Shown here one piece after another: positions 1 through 6,421 of a stretch of 24,151 nucleotides of DNA. Under the pieces are notes generated by a model. That model did no database searches. It had not been told where the DNA came from and saw only the letters and a program-made list of their open reading frames with translations. The translations under genes were made by a program, and so were the position numbers. Source of the DNA: an uncultured Marvinbryantia sp. (GTDB taxonomy: Bacteria; Bacillota; Clostridia; Lachnospirales; Lachnospiraceae). The stretch is taken from positions 1-24,151 of the forward strand of contig CAKRVB010000037.1 in assembly GCA_934408725.1 (NCBI GenBank). Direction: 5' to 3'. Numbering within the stretch: position 1 is the stretch's first letter; each line of letters starts with the position of its first letter.

Positions 1-1254
1 AAGGGCGGCGATGGACATGTCAGTTTTCGAAGAGAGTTATTTGTAGCAGCTGGCGGACCGGATGGCGGTGACGGAGGCAAAGGTGGTGACGTCATTTTTG
101 AAGTAGACAAGGGAATGACGACGCTGGGAGATTACCGTCACAAGCACAAATTCAGCGCACAACCGGGTGAGAATGGCGGAAAATCAAGATGTCATGGTGC
201 AAATGGCTCCGATATAGTATTAAAGGTTCCGGAAGGAACTGTCATTAAAGATGCAGAGAGCGGCAAAGTCATTGCCGATATGTCTGGCGACAATATGAGA
301 CAGATCATCTTAAAGGGTGGAAGAGGAGGACTGGGTAACCAGCATTTTGCTACCTCTACTATGCAGGTGCCAAAGTATGCACAGCCAGGAAAACCGGCAC
401 AGGAGCTGGTGGTATCTCTGGAGCTGAAGGTGATCGCAGATGTGGGATTGGTTGGATTTCCGAACGTGGGTAAATCTACGTTGCTGGCCCATGTAACGAA
501 TGCTAAGCCAAAGATTGCCAACTATCATTTCACTACATTAAGCCCAAATCTGGGTGTGGTAGACCTGGATGGCAGCGGCTTTGTTATTGCGGATATTCCT
601 GGTCTGATCGAAGGCGCATCCGAAGGTGTGGGACTGGGACATGAGTTCTTACGTCACATTGAGCGTACCAAGGTCATGATCCATCTGGTAGATGCGGCAT
701 CTACCGAAGGAAGAGATCCGATTGAAGATGTTTATAAGATCAATGAAGAATTACGTGCTTATAATGAGGAGATTTCTAAGAGACCGCAGGTGATTGCAGC
801 GAATAAGATCGATGCCATTTATACAGAAGATGGTGAGGATCCGGTACAGAAACTGAAAGATGAATTTGAGCCACAGGGTATCAAAGTATTCCCGATTTCA
901 GCGGTAACCGGAAAGGGACTGAAGGAACTGCTGTATTACGTACGGGATCTGTTAAACGGACTTCCACAGGAACCGGTGGTATTTGAGCAGGAATTCTTCC
1001 CGGATGAAGTACGGATTGATGACAATCTTCCATATACCGTTACGAAATCTGAGGAAGACGATCACACCTACATTGTGGAAGGACCGAAGATTGAAAAGAT
1101 GCTGGGTTATACCAATCTGGAGTCAGAAAAGGGCTTCCTGTTCTTCCAGAATTTCTTAAAGGATACCGGTATTTTACAGGAACTTGAAGACGCAGGCATA
1201 CAGGAGGGCGATACTGTCCGTATGTATGGCCTTGCATTTGATTATTATAAATAG
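1..1254 (+). CDS. obgE: GTPase Obg/CgtA, 5' end cut by window
   Basis: Ribosome-associated GTPase that takes part in 50S subunit assembly and stress control. The reading frame is open from base 1, so the true start lies upstream; only about ten N-terminal residues should be missing, since the window begins within the KGGDGHVSFRRE stretch of the glycine-rich Obg domain. The domains run in order: Obg fold (bases 1-430), G domain with G1 GFPNVGKST (about 450), G3 DIPGLIEGA (about 592), G4 NKID (about 805) and G5 SAVTGKG (about 898), then the C-terminal OCT domain from about 985. An internal ATG at 115 is not the start, because coding similarity to Obg continues upstream of it. It is the first visible gene of a five-gene same-strand block. 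The family call is secure. Confidence 0.97.
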   Translation, partial: KGGDGHVSFRRELFVAAGGPDGGDGGKGGDVIFEVDKGMTTLGDYRHKHKFSAQPGENGGKSRCHGANGSDIVLKVPEGTVIKDAESGKVIADMSGDNMRQIILKGGRGGLGNQHFATSTMQVPKYAQPGKPAQELVVSLELKVIADVGLVGFPNVGKSTLLAHVTNAKPKIANYHFTTLSPNLGVVDLDGSGFVIADIPGLIEGASEGVGLGHEFLRHIERTKVMIHLVDAASTEGRDPIEDVYKINEELRAYNEEISKRPQVIAANKIDAIYTEDGEDPVQKLKDEFEPQGIKVFPISAVTGKGLKELLYYVRDLLNGLPQEPVVFEQEFFPDEVRIDDNLPYTVTKSEEDDHTYIVEGPKIEKMLGYTNLESEKGFLFFQNFLKDTGILQELEDAGIQEGDTVRMYGLAFDYYK

Positions 1255-1265
1255 AGGAAAACAGC

Positions 1266-1559
1266 ATGACAAGTAAACAGAGAGCATATTTGAAAAGTCT
1301 TGCGATGACCATGGATCCGATTTTCCAGATTGGAAAGGCCAGCCTGACACCGGAAAACACCAAAGCGATTGCAGAAGCACTGGAAGCACGGGAGCTGATT
1401 AAGATCAGCGTGCTTCAGAACTGTATGGATGACCCGAAGGAACTGGCTCAGATGGTAGCAGAACGTACCAAGTCACAGGTGGTACAGGTGATTGGTAAAA
1501 AGATCGTATTATACAAAGAGGGAAAAGAAAACAAAAAGAAGATTATGCTTCCAAAATAG
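1266..1559 (+). CDS. yhbY: YhbY/CRM-domain ribosome assembly RNA-binding protein
   Basis: Small RNA-binding protein of the CRM/YhbY family (97 residues, the usual length), which associates with pre-50S ribosomal particles. The N-terminal segment TSKQRAYLKSLAM and the following FQIGKASLTPE match the family's conserved opening, and the C-terminal half has the expected QVIGKKIVLYKEGKE. The ribosome binding site AGAGGA overlaps the obgE stop codon at 1253-1258, and the gap to obgE is only 11 nt, so the two genes are probably translationally linked. Its position between obgE and nadD is the common Firmicutes arrangement and fits a role in ribosome maturation. Confidence 0.93.
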   Translation: MTSKQRAYLKSLAMTMDPIFQIGKASLTPENTKAIAEALEARELIKISVLQNCMDDPKELAQMVAERTKSQVVQVIGKKIVLYKEGKENKKKIMLPK

Positions 1560-1574
1560 TGGGAGGTAGTGCCA

Positions 1575-2186
1575 ATGAAGAGAAAAATAGGTATTTTAGG
1601 TGGAACATTTGATCCCATTCATGTGGGCCATTTAATTCTTGCCGAGAGGGCCTATTATCAGTTTGGCCTGGATGAGGTGATGATTATGCCATGTGGCAAT
1701 CCACCGCATAAAAAGAATCTGGGTGACCGGGCATCCCTGGAAGAGCGCATTGAAATGGTGCGCCTTGCCATAGAGGATAATCCGCATCTGGTGCTGTCTC
1801 TGGATGATGCCCATGAAATGGGGTATTCCTATACCAGAGAGACACTGGAGCGTCTGACCGCCCAGAATCCAGATGTGGAGTACTATTTTATCATGGGAGC
1901 AGATTCCCTTTTTACTTTTGAAGAGTGGAAGGATCCGGAGCGGATCTCGCAGCTGGCTGTTCTGGTGGCCGCAGTAAGGGATCATGTCAGTGATCAGGCT
2001 CTGGAACTGCAGATTCAGCATCTGTCACAGAAGTTTGAATGTGATATTCGCATTCTGGATGCACCGAACATGGATGTGTCTTCCAGAATGCTCCGTGAAT
2101 GGATCAGAGAAGGAAAAAGTGTGCGGTATTATCTGCCTGATCCGGTCATTTCTTACATTAAAAATACAGACCTGTATCATATGTAA
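1575..2186 (+). CDS. nadD: nicotinate-nucleotide adenylyltransferase NadD
   Basis: Adenylates nicotinate mononucleotide to deamido-NAD in NAD biosynthesis; cytoplasmic. The N-terminal nucleotidyltransferase signature GGTFDPIHVGH is present, and the C-terminal SSRMLREWIREG corresponds to the family's second substrate-binding motif (usually SSTxIR), followed by the typical YLPDPVISYI end. The length of 203 residues is normal. A GTG codon at 1569 is in frame, but GGGAGG at 1561-1566 lies 8 nt before the ATG at 1575 and only 2 nt before the GTG, so the ATG was chosen. It is 15 nt after yhbY and belongs to the same operon. Confidence 0.95.
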   Translation: MKRKIGILGGTFDPIHVGHLILAERAYYQFGLDEVMIMPCGNPPHKKNLGDRASLEERIEMVRLAIEDNPHLVLSLDDAHEMGYSYTRETLERLTAQNPDVEYYFIMGADSLFTFEEWKDPERISQLAVLVAAVRDHVSDQALELQIQHLSQKFECDIRILDAPNMDVSSRMLREWIREGKSVRYYLPDPVISYIKNTDLYHM

Positions 2187-2221
2187 ATGCAGAACAAACT
2201 TTAGGAAGTGTGAGATCTAAG

Positions 2222-2806
2222 ATGAGTTACAATTTTTCAAAAACAAAAAAAACATTGCGGAAATATCTGGATCGTGACCGTTTTGAGCATTCAGAAGGAG
2301 TCATGTATACAGCAGCAGCATTGGCGATGCGGTATGGAGAGGATCTGGAAAAGGCTCAGATCGCCGGAATTCTTCATGACTGTGCCAAGTGTATGCCGGA
2401 TAGCAAGAAACTGAAGATCTGTGAGAAGAATCATATCGAGATTACAGAAGCAGAAAAGATGAGTCCGTTTCTGCTGCATGCAAAGGTGGGAGCCTATATT
2501 GCAAAGGCAAAATATGATATCGAGGATACAGAGATTCTGGATGCAATCGCATGTCATACCACAGGCAAGCCGGCGATGACACTTCTGGAGAAAATCATCT
2601 ATATTTCGGATTATATTGAGCCGATGCGAAATAAAGCATCCAATCTGGAAGAGGTGCGGAAGATGGCATTTGTAGATCTGGATGAAGCATTGTTTAAGAT
2701 TCTTTCTGATACCCTGGTGTATCTGGAGAAATCTTCCAAAAAAATGGACCCGATGACCATGCAGACCTATGAATATTATAGGGCGCAGAGAGACTCTGCA
2801 CAGTAA
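2222..2806 (+). CDS. yqeK: YqeK-type HD-domain bis(5'-nucleosyl)-tetraphosphatase (symmetrical)
   Basis: HD-superfamily metal-dependent hydrolase. YqeK proteins cleave diadenosine tetraphosphate symmetrically into two ADP. The metal-binding residues are visible in order: the HSEGV histidine near residue 22, the HD pair in ILHDCAK near residue 52, a histidine in FLLHAKVG, and ACHTTGKP further on. The C-terminal IYISDYIEPMR is also characteristic. The ORF can be opened at GTG 2210, but the ATG at 2222 gives the MSYNF start with an upstream AGGAAG at 2203-2208. Spacing is somewhat long at 13 nt, so the exact start is less certain than the family. It lies between nadD and rsfS, the standard neighbourhood. 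Confidence 0.92.
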   Translation: MSYNFSKTKKTLRKYLDRDRFEHSEGVMYTAAALAMRYGEDLEKAQIAGILHDCAKCMPDSKKLKICEKNHIEITEAEKMSPFLLHAKVGAYIAKAKYDIEDTEILDAIACHTTGKPAMTLLEKIIYISDYIEPMRNKASNLEEVRKMAFVDLDEALFKILSDTLVYLEKSSKKMDPMTMQTYEYYRAQRDSAQ

Positions 2807-2817
2807 AGGAGCGCAGA

Positions 2818-3177
2818 ATGGAAAATTTAAAATCAAAAGAAATGGTAAAGCTTGCAGTACAGGCACTGGAAGATAAAAAGGGCGAGGATATCAAGGTCAT
2901 TGATATCACAGGCGTATCCGTACTGGCTGATTACTTTATCATTGCCAGCGGTACCAACAAGAATCAGGTACAGGCACTGGTAGACAATGTTGATGAGACA
3001 CTGGGAAGAGCCGGTTACGAAGCAAAGCAGATGGAAGGTTATGCGACAGCAAACTGGGTATTACTGGATTACAGTGATATCATTGTCCATGTATTTGATT
3101 CTGAGAACCGTCTGTTCTATGATCTGGAGAGAATCTGGAGAGACGGCAAGACCATTTCTCTGGATGAACTGAAATAG
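2818..3177 (+). CDS. rsfS: ribosomal silencing factor RsfS
   Basis: Binds the 50S protein L14 and blocks subunit joining, which dampens translation in starvation. The 119-residue length is normal. The sequence carries the family's conserved core: DIKVIDITGVSVLADYF, then ASGTNKNQVQALVDNV, the Y-A-TANWVLLDYSDIIVHVF segment and a final YDLERIW. AAAGGAG at 2805-2811 overlaps the end of yqeK and lies 6 nt before the ATG. It is the last gene of the block and is followed by a strong terminator hairpin at 3198. Confidence 0.95.
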   Translation: MENLKSKEMVKLAVQALEDKKGEDIKVIDITGVSVLADYFIIASGTNKNQVQALVDNVDETLGRAGYEAKQMEGYATANWVLLDYSDIIVHVFDSENRLFYDLERIWRDGKTISLDELK

Positions 3178-3197
3178 ATTTATTGGGTAAAATGAAT

Positions 3198-3250
3198 AAA
3201 GACCACATAGAAGGATCGTAATGGATATCACTTCTGTGTGGTCTTTTTAT
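3198..3250. terminator. intrinsic terminator between rsfS and lexA, probably bidirectional
   Basis: Arms 3198-3213 (AAAGACCACATAGAAG) and 3231-3246 pair over 16 bp with a single G-T pair, followed by a T run on the plus strand. The convergent genes rsfS and lexA both end here and the left arm is A-rich, so it may also stop the minus-strand lexA transcript. Confidence 0.9.
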
Positions 3251-3254
3251 TCTG

Positions 3255-3875
3255 TCAGTGAAAGAATCGGAATACACCAATGACCTTCCCGAGGATCTTC
3301 AGATCGTCTTTTACAATGATCGGCTCCATGGTATCGTTCTCTGGCTGAAGACGATAATAACCATCTTCTTTATAAAAGGTCTTAACAGTAGCGCTGTCAT
3401 CAATCAAGGCGACTACAATATTTCCATTCTCTGCCGTGGACTGCTGCTGTACCAGAATCTGGTCACCATCCAGAATCCCCGCATTGATCATGCTTTCTCC
3501 TTTGACATTCAGCATAAAGGTTTGACTGTTCGGCATGAACTCGGCGGGAATCGGGAAATAGTTCTCCACGTTCTCCACTGCAAGAATCGGTTCACCGGCG
3601 GCTACACGGCCAACTACCGGAACATTCACCAGTTCCCTTCTGGTAAGATTAAAGTTATCGTCTACAATCTCGATCGCTCTTGGCTTGGTCGGATCACGGC
3701 GGATATAGCCATTCCGCTCCAGGGTCTCCAGATGAGAATGAACAGAGGAAGTGGACTTCAGATTCACAGCTTCACAGATCTCGCGGACAGCTGGGGGAAA
3801 GCCACGGTTAATAATTTCACTTTTAATATATTCTAAGATCTCAGTCTGCTTCGGACTGATTTTTCCATATGACAT
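3255..3875 (-). CDS. lexA: LexA repressor, SOS regulon
   Basis: Transcriptional repressor of DNA damage genes, inactivated by RecA-stimulated self-cleavage. The N-terminal winged helix (about residues 1-65) includes the [20 protein letters not shown] recognition region. The C-terminal S24 peptidase domain shows the Ala93-Gly94 cleavage site (RVAAGEP), the nucleophile Ser128 in KGESM and the general base Lys165 in ATVKTF. The open frame extends upstream to 3938, but GGGAGG at 3885-3890 is 9 nt before the ATG at 3875 and the longer form would run through the promoter and operator, so the 206-residue form was chosen. It is transcribed towards rsfS and away from the purine genes. A LexA box in its own leader indicates autorepression. 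Confidence 0.97.
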   Translation of the reverse strand: MSYGKISPKQTEILEYIKSEIINRGFPPAVREICEAVNLKSTSSVHSHLETLERNGYIRRDPTKPRAIEIVDDNFNLTRRELVNVPVVGRVAAGEPILAVENVENYFPIPAEFMPNSQTFMLNVKGESMINAGILDGDQILVQQQSTAENGNIVVALIDDSATVKTFYKEDGYYRLQPENDTMEPIIVKDDLKILGKVIGVFRFFH

Positions 3876-3889
3876 GTATTGTGTCCTCC

Positions 3890-3903
3890 CGAACATGTAT
3901 TCT
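3890..3903. promoter_or_regulatory. LexA box in the lexA leader
   Basis: GAACATGTATTC at 3891-3902 matches the Gram-positive SOS operator (GAAC-N4-GTTC) at seven of eight conserved positions. It lies just downstream of the predicted lexA transcription start and ahead of the ribosome binding site, where bound LexA would block transcription. The three boxes at the yneA-like gene in this window share the same pattern. Confidence 0.8.
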
Positions 3904-3909
3904 GTTACC

Positions 3910-3938
3910 AGTATATAATATTTTGTATGGAAATGCAA
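3910..3938 (-). promoter_or_regulatory. lexA sigma-A promoter
   Basis: On the minus strand, TTGCAT (3933-3938), a 17-nt spacer and TATACT (3910-3915) form a good sigma-A promoter. Transcription would start near 3903, inside the LexA box. Confidence 0.8.
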
Positions 3939-3942
3939 CTAT

Positions 3943-3967
3943 GAGAAACACGCTTTGCGAGTTTCTC
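3943..3967. other. perfect 7-bp dyad between the lexA and purine promoters
   Basis: GAGAAAC at 3943-3949 and GTTTCTC at 3961-3967 form a perfect inverted repeat separated by 11 nt. It lies between the divergent lexA and ZTP-riboswitch promoters and has no T run, so it may be an operator and not a terminator. No protein is assigned. Confidence 0.4.
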
Positions 3968-3984
3968 AAGTTATAAAAAAATGC

Positions 3985-4013
3985 TTGAGAATTTGAAAAG
4001 AATAGTGTAAGAT
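3985..4013 (+). promoter_or_regulatory. sigma-A promoter of the ZTP riboswitch-purine operon
   Basis: TTGAGA (3985-3990), a 17-nt spacer and TAAGAT (4008-4013). The predicted start near 4020 coincides with the first base of the riboswitch P1 stem, which supports the assignment. Confidence 0.8.
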
Positions 4014-4019
4014 AAAAGA

Positions 4020-4092
4020 AGTTGTACGACTGGCGGATGAGCAGGGAAAACCTGCAGGGAGTACAACGTTTGAGAGCCGACCGCCTGGGTGA
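4020..4092 (+). ncRNA. ZTP (pfl-motif) riboswitch
   Basis: Senses ZTP/ZMP (AICAR nucleotide), which accumulates when 10-formyl-tetrahydrofolate is short. The outer stem P1 pairs GTTGTAC 4021-4027 with GTACAAC 4061-4067. An inner hairpin pairs GCAGG 4041-4045 with CCTGC 4051-4055. The signature GACTGGCGG (4028-4036) is followed after P1 by the second conserved block CCGCCTGGG (4081-4089), and GGCGG/CCGCC can make the ligand-binding pseudoknot. The downstream genes use ZMP as substrate, which fits exactly. The second block overlaps the left arm of the following terminator, so ligand binding should prevent termination and turn the genes on. Confidence 0.93.
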
Positions 4093-4125
4093 CGTCTTTT
4101 ACTAAGTGCGTCCCCAGGTTTTTTT
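4084..4125 (+). terminator. riboswitch-controlled intrinsic terminator
   Basis: CCTGGG (4084-4089) plus GACG (4091-4094) pair with CGTC (4109-4112) plus CCCAGG (4113-4118), with one bulged T, and seven Ts follow. The left arm is part of the conserved ZTP-binding block, so aptamer folding and terminator folding exclude each other. Confidence 0.9.
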
Positions 4126-4205
4126 ATTGCAAAAAAGACTTATTTTTACTGGAAAAGGCCGGGCAGGGAATATGCACTTGAATTCATACTGAAAGGAGAA
4201 CACTT

Positions 4206-4922
4206 ATGAAAATGTTATCACTGGAACAGGAATTGAAAGGAAATGCTTATCCTGGAAGAGGAATTGTTATTGGAAAATCGGAGGACGGCAAATATGCAGT
4301 GACGGCGTATTTTATCATGGGCCGCAGCGAGAACAGCCGAAACCGTGTATTCGTAACCGAAGGCGAGGGAATCCGTACACAGGCCTATGATCCGTCGAAG
4401 CTGACTGATCCGAGCCTGATTATTTATGCACCAGTTCGTGTACTTGGAAAAGAGACCATTGTAACCAACGGAGATCAGACAGATACGGTATACGATGGTA
4501 TTTCAAAAGGGCTTACTTTTGAGCAGTCTTTAAGAAGCCGGGAATTCGAACCGGATGCACCGAATTATACACCACGTATTTCCGGTATGCTGACGGTAGA
4601 AAATGGCAGATTTGACTATCAGATGTCCATTTTAAAGAGCAACAACGGCAATCCTGCTGCCTGCAACCGATATACTTTTTCTTATGAAAATCCGGTAGCC
4701 GGTGAGGGACATTTTATTCATACTTATCTCTGTGACGGCAATCCACTGCCAAGCTTTGAAGGAGAACCAAAGCTGGTAGCAATTCAGGATAATATTGAGA
4801 TTTTTACAGAGCTTTTATGGAACAGTCTGAATGCAGACAATAAAGTTTCCCTGTTTGTCAGATATATCAATATTGAGACAGGAGAATATGAGACAAAGAT
4901 TGTAAATAAAAATGAAGCATAA
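4206..4922 (+). CDS. purO: IMP cyclohydrolase, PurO-like family
   Basis: Closes the second purine ring (FAICAR to IMP), the final step of de novo IMP synthesis. The 238-residue protein has the N-terminal NAYPGRGIVIGKSEDGKYAV block and the YFIMGRSENSRNRVF segment typical of the IMP cyclohydrolase family first known as archaeal PurO, unrelated to the N-terminal half of fused PurH. AAAGGAG at 4192-4198 precedes the ATG. It is the first gene after the ZTP riboswitch, and the partner transformylase gene follows directly. Together the two genes replace bifunctional PurH. The family is assigned from motifs and context and was not checked by alignment. Confidence 0.85.
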   Translation: MKMLSLEQELKGNAYPGRGIVIGKSEDGKYAVTAYFIMGRSENSRNRVFVTEGEGIRTQAYDPSKLTDPSLIIYAPVRVLGKETIVTNGDQTDTVYDGISKGLTFEQSLRSREFEPDAPNYTPRISGMLTVENGRFDYQMSILKSNNGNPAACNRYTFSYENPVAGEGHFIHTYLCDGNPLPSFEGEPKLVAIQDNIEIFTELLWNSLNADNKVSLFVRYINIETGEYETKIVNKNEA

Positions 4923-4965
4923 GGATTCCATTTACAATAATAACAGAACAGGAGCGAATAAGTTC

Positions 4966-6141
4966 ATGAAAGAATTACAGTTAAAATATGGATGTAACCC
5001 GAATCAGAAGCCTTCCAGAATTTATATGAAAGAAGGAGAGCTGCCAATTACCGTATTATCCGGAAGACCAGGATATATCAATTTTCTGGATGCCTTGAAT
5101 GGCTGGCAGCTGGTGAAAGAATTAAAAGAAGCAACAGGGCTTCCGGCAGCTACCTCATTTAAGCATGTATCACCGGCTGGAGCAGCTATTGGACTGCCAC
5201 TGACGGATACACTTGCAAAGATCTACTGGGTAGATGACTGTGGCGAGCTTTCTCCACTGGCCAGTGCTTATGCAAGAGCCAGAGGTGCTGACAGAATGTC
5301 TTCTTTTGGAGATTTTATTGCACTTTCCGATATCTGTGACAAAGACACTGCTATGCTGATCAAACGAGAAGTATCTGATGGCGTGATTGCCCCTGGTTAT
5401 ACCGATGAAGCACTGGAGATTCTGAAAGCAAAGAAAAACGGCAACTACAATGTGATTCAGATTGATCCGGAATACAGACCTTCACCGATTGAACATAAAG
5501 AAGTATTTGGCATTGCTTTCGAACAGGGACGTCAGGAACTGCCAATTAATGATGAACTGTTATCCAATATTGTGACAGAAAATAAAGAGCTGCCAGAAAA
5601 TGCAATTCGAGATATGAAGATCGCTTTGATTACACTGAAATATACTCAGTCCAATTCCGTCTGCTTTGTAAAAGATGGACAGGCTATCGGTATTGGAGCC
5701 GGACAGCAGTCCCGCGTACATTGTACCCGTCTGGCTGGTCAGAAGGCAGATAACTGGCTGCTCCGCCAGAATCCAAAGGTTATGAATCTTCCATTCAAAG
5801 AAGGTATCCGCCGTGCAGACCGTGACAATGCTATTGATGTCTATATCGGTGAAGAATACATGGATGTACTGGCAGACGGCGCATGGGAGAAAGTATTTAC
5901 CGAAAAGCCGGAAGTCCTCACTAGAGAAGAAAAACGTGCATGGTTAGATCAGATGGACGGTGTCACACTGGGATCTGACGCATTCTTCCCATTCAGCGAT
6001 AATATTGAACGTGCCCATAAGAGCGGTGTGAAATACATTGCCCAGCCAGGTGGATCTGTTCGAGATGATCTGGTGATCGAATGCTGTAACAAATATCAGA
6101 TGGTCATGGCATTTACCGGAATCCGGTTATTCCATCATTAA
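4966..6141 (+). CDS. purH: AICAR formyltransferase (stand-alone PurH C-terminal type)
   Basis: Transfers a formyl group from 10-formyl-tetrahydrofolate to AICAR (ZMP) to give FAICAR. The catalytic Lys-His pair is in SFKHVSPAGAA near residue 66, and the conserved KYTQSNSVCFVKDGQAIGIGAGQQSRVHCTR region (quoted here only by its core GIGAGQQSR) follows. The end, AQPGGSVRDDLVI then FTGIRLFHH, is the classic PurH C-terminus. An upstream ATG at 4912 overlaps the cyclohydrolase gene but has no ribosome binding site. AGGAG at 4950-4954 precedes the ATG at 4966, which gives 391 residues and was chosen. It lacks the N-terminal MGS-like cyclohydrolase half of fused PurH, matching the separate upstream gene. 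Confidence 0.93.
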   Translation: MKELQLKYGCNPNQKPSRIYMKEGELPITVLSGRPGYINFLDALNGWQLVKELKEATGLPAATSFKHVSPAGAAIGLPLTDTLAKIYWVDDCGELSPLASAYARARGADRMSSFGDFIALSDICDKDTAMLIKREVSDGVIAPGYTDEALEILKAKKNGNYNVIQIDPEYRPSPIEHKEVFGIAFEQGRQELPINDELLSNIVTENKELPENAIRDMKIALITLKYTQSNSVCFVKDGQAIGIGAGQQSRVHCTRLAGQKADNWLLRQNPKVMNLPFKEGIRRADRDNAIDVYIGEEYMDVLADGAWEKVFTEKPEVLTREEKRAWLDQMDGVTLGSDAFFPFSDNIERAHKSGVKYIAQPGGSVRDDLVIECCNKYQMVMAFTGIRLFHH

Positions 6142-6149
6142 GAATATGC

Positions 6150-6210
6150 CTGTCTCGGGATTTTGGCATTTTCATGCCAAAACACCTCGCGGGACAGTGG
6201 GTTCTGAATA
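6150..6210 (+). repeat. hairpin element, full copy (shares 40 nt with 23060-23099)
   Basis: A nested hairpin lies directly behind purH. Outer arms CTGTCTCG (6150-6157) and CGGGACAG (6190-6197) enclose inner arms TTTTGGCAT (6161-6169) and ATGCCAAAA (6174-6182). No T run follows, and the operon has a separate terminator at 6226. Bases 6171-6210 recur at 23060-23099 with only two mismatches, so this is a dispersed element. Its function is unknown. Confidence 0.7.
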
Positions 6211-6225
6211 GTTATAACAATATTA

Positions 6226-6253
6226 CCCCGGTGCTGCGGCACTGGGGCTTTTT
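6226..6253 (+). terminator. terminator of the purine operon
   Basis: CCCCGGTGC (6226-6234) pairs with GCACTGGGG (6239-6247) around a 4-nt loop with one G-T pair, followed by CTTTTT. Confidence 0.9.
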
Positions 6254-6353
6254 GTGTTCTGCATCCATTTTTAGACGGAAGGGCTTAAATCTGTAGGCCA
6301 ATTACTGATTATTTGTCACTGTCAGGCCATTTTGTGATAATCAAGAATAAACG

Positions 6354-6382
6354 ATGACAAATGATGGAAAAAATGCTATGAT
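6354..6382 (+). promoter_or_regulatory. sigma-A promoter of the CapA-like gene
   Basis: ATGACA (6354-6359), a 17-nt spacer and TATGAT (6377-6382). The predicted start near 6389 gives a short leader before the ATG at 6422. The remaining stretch 6254-6353 shows nothing recognisable. Confidence 0.7.
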
Positions 6383-6421
6383 ACCAGAGAGTAAGTCTGA
6401 CAGGACATGAGGGAGAGAAAG

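Noticed and set aside
3876..3938. Longer LexA protein starting at 3938
   Set aside because: It would be translated through the predicted promoter and LexA box. GGGAGG fits the ATG at 3875.
4912..4965. Longer start of the AICAR transformylase
   Set aside because: There is no ribosome binding site at 4912, and the extra residues are not part of the family core. AGGAG precedes the ATG at 4966.
6150..6197. Hairpin behind purH as the operon terminator
   Set aside because: No T run follows, and a better terminator lies at 6226-6253. The sequence is also found at 23060 as a dispersed element.
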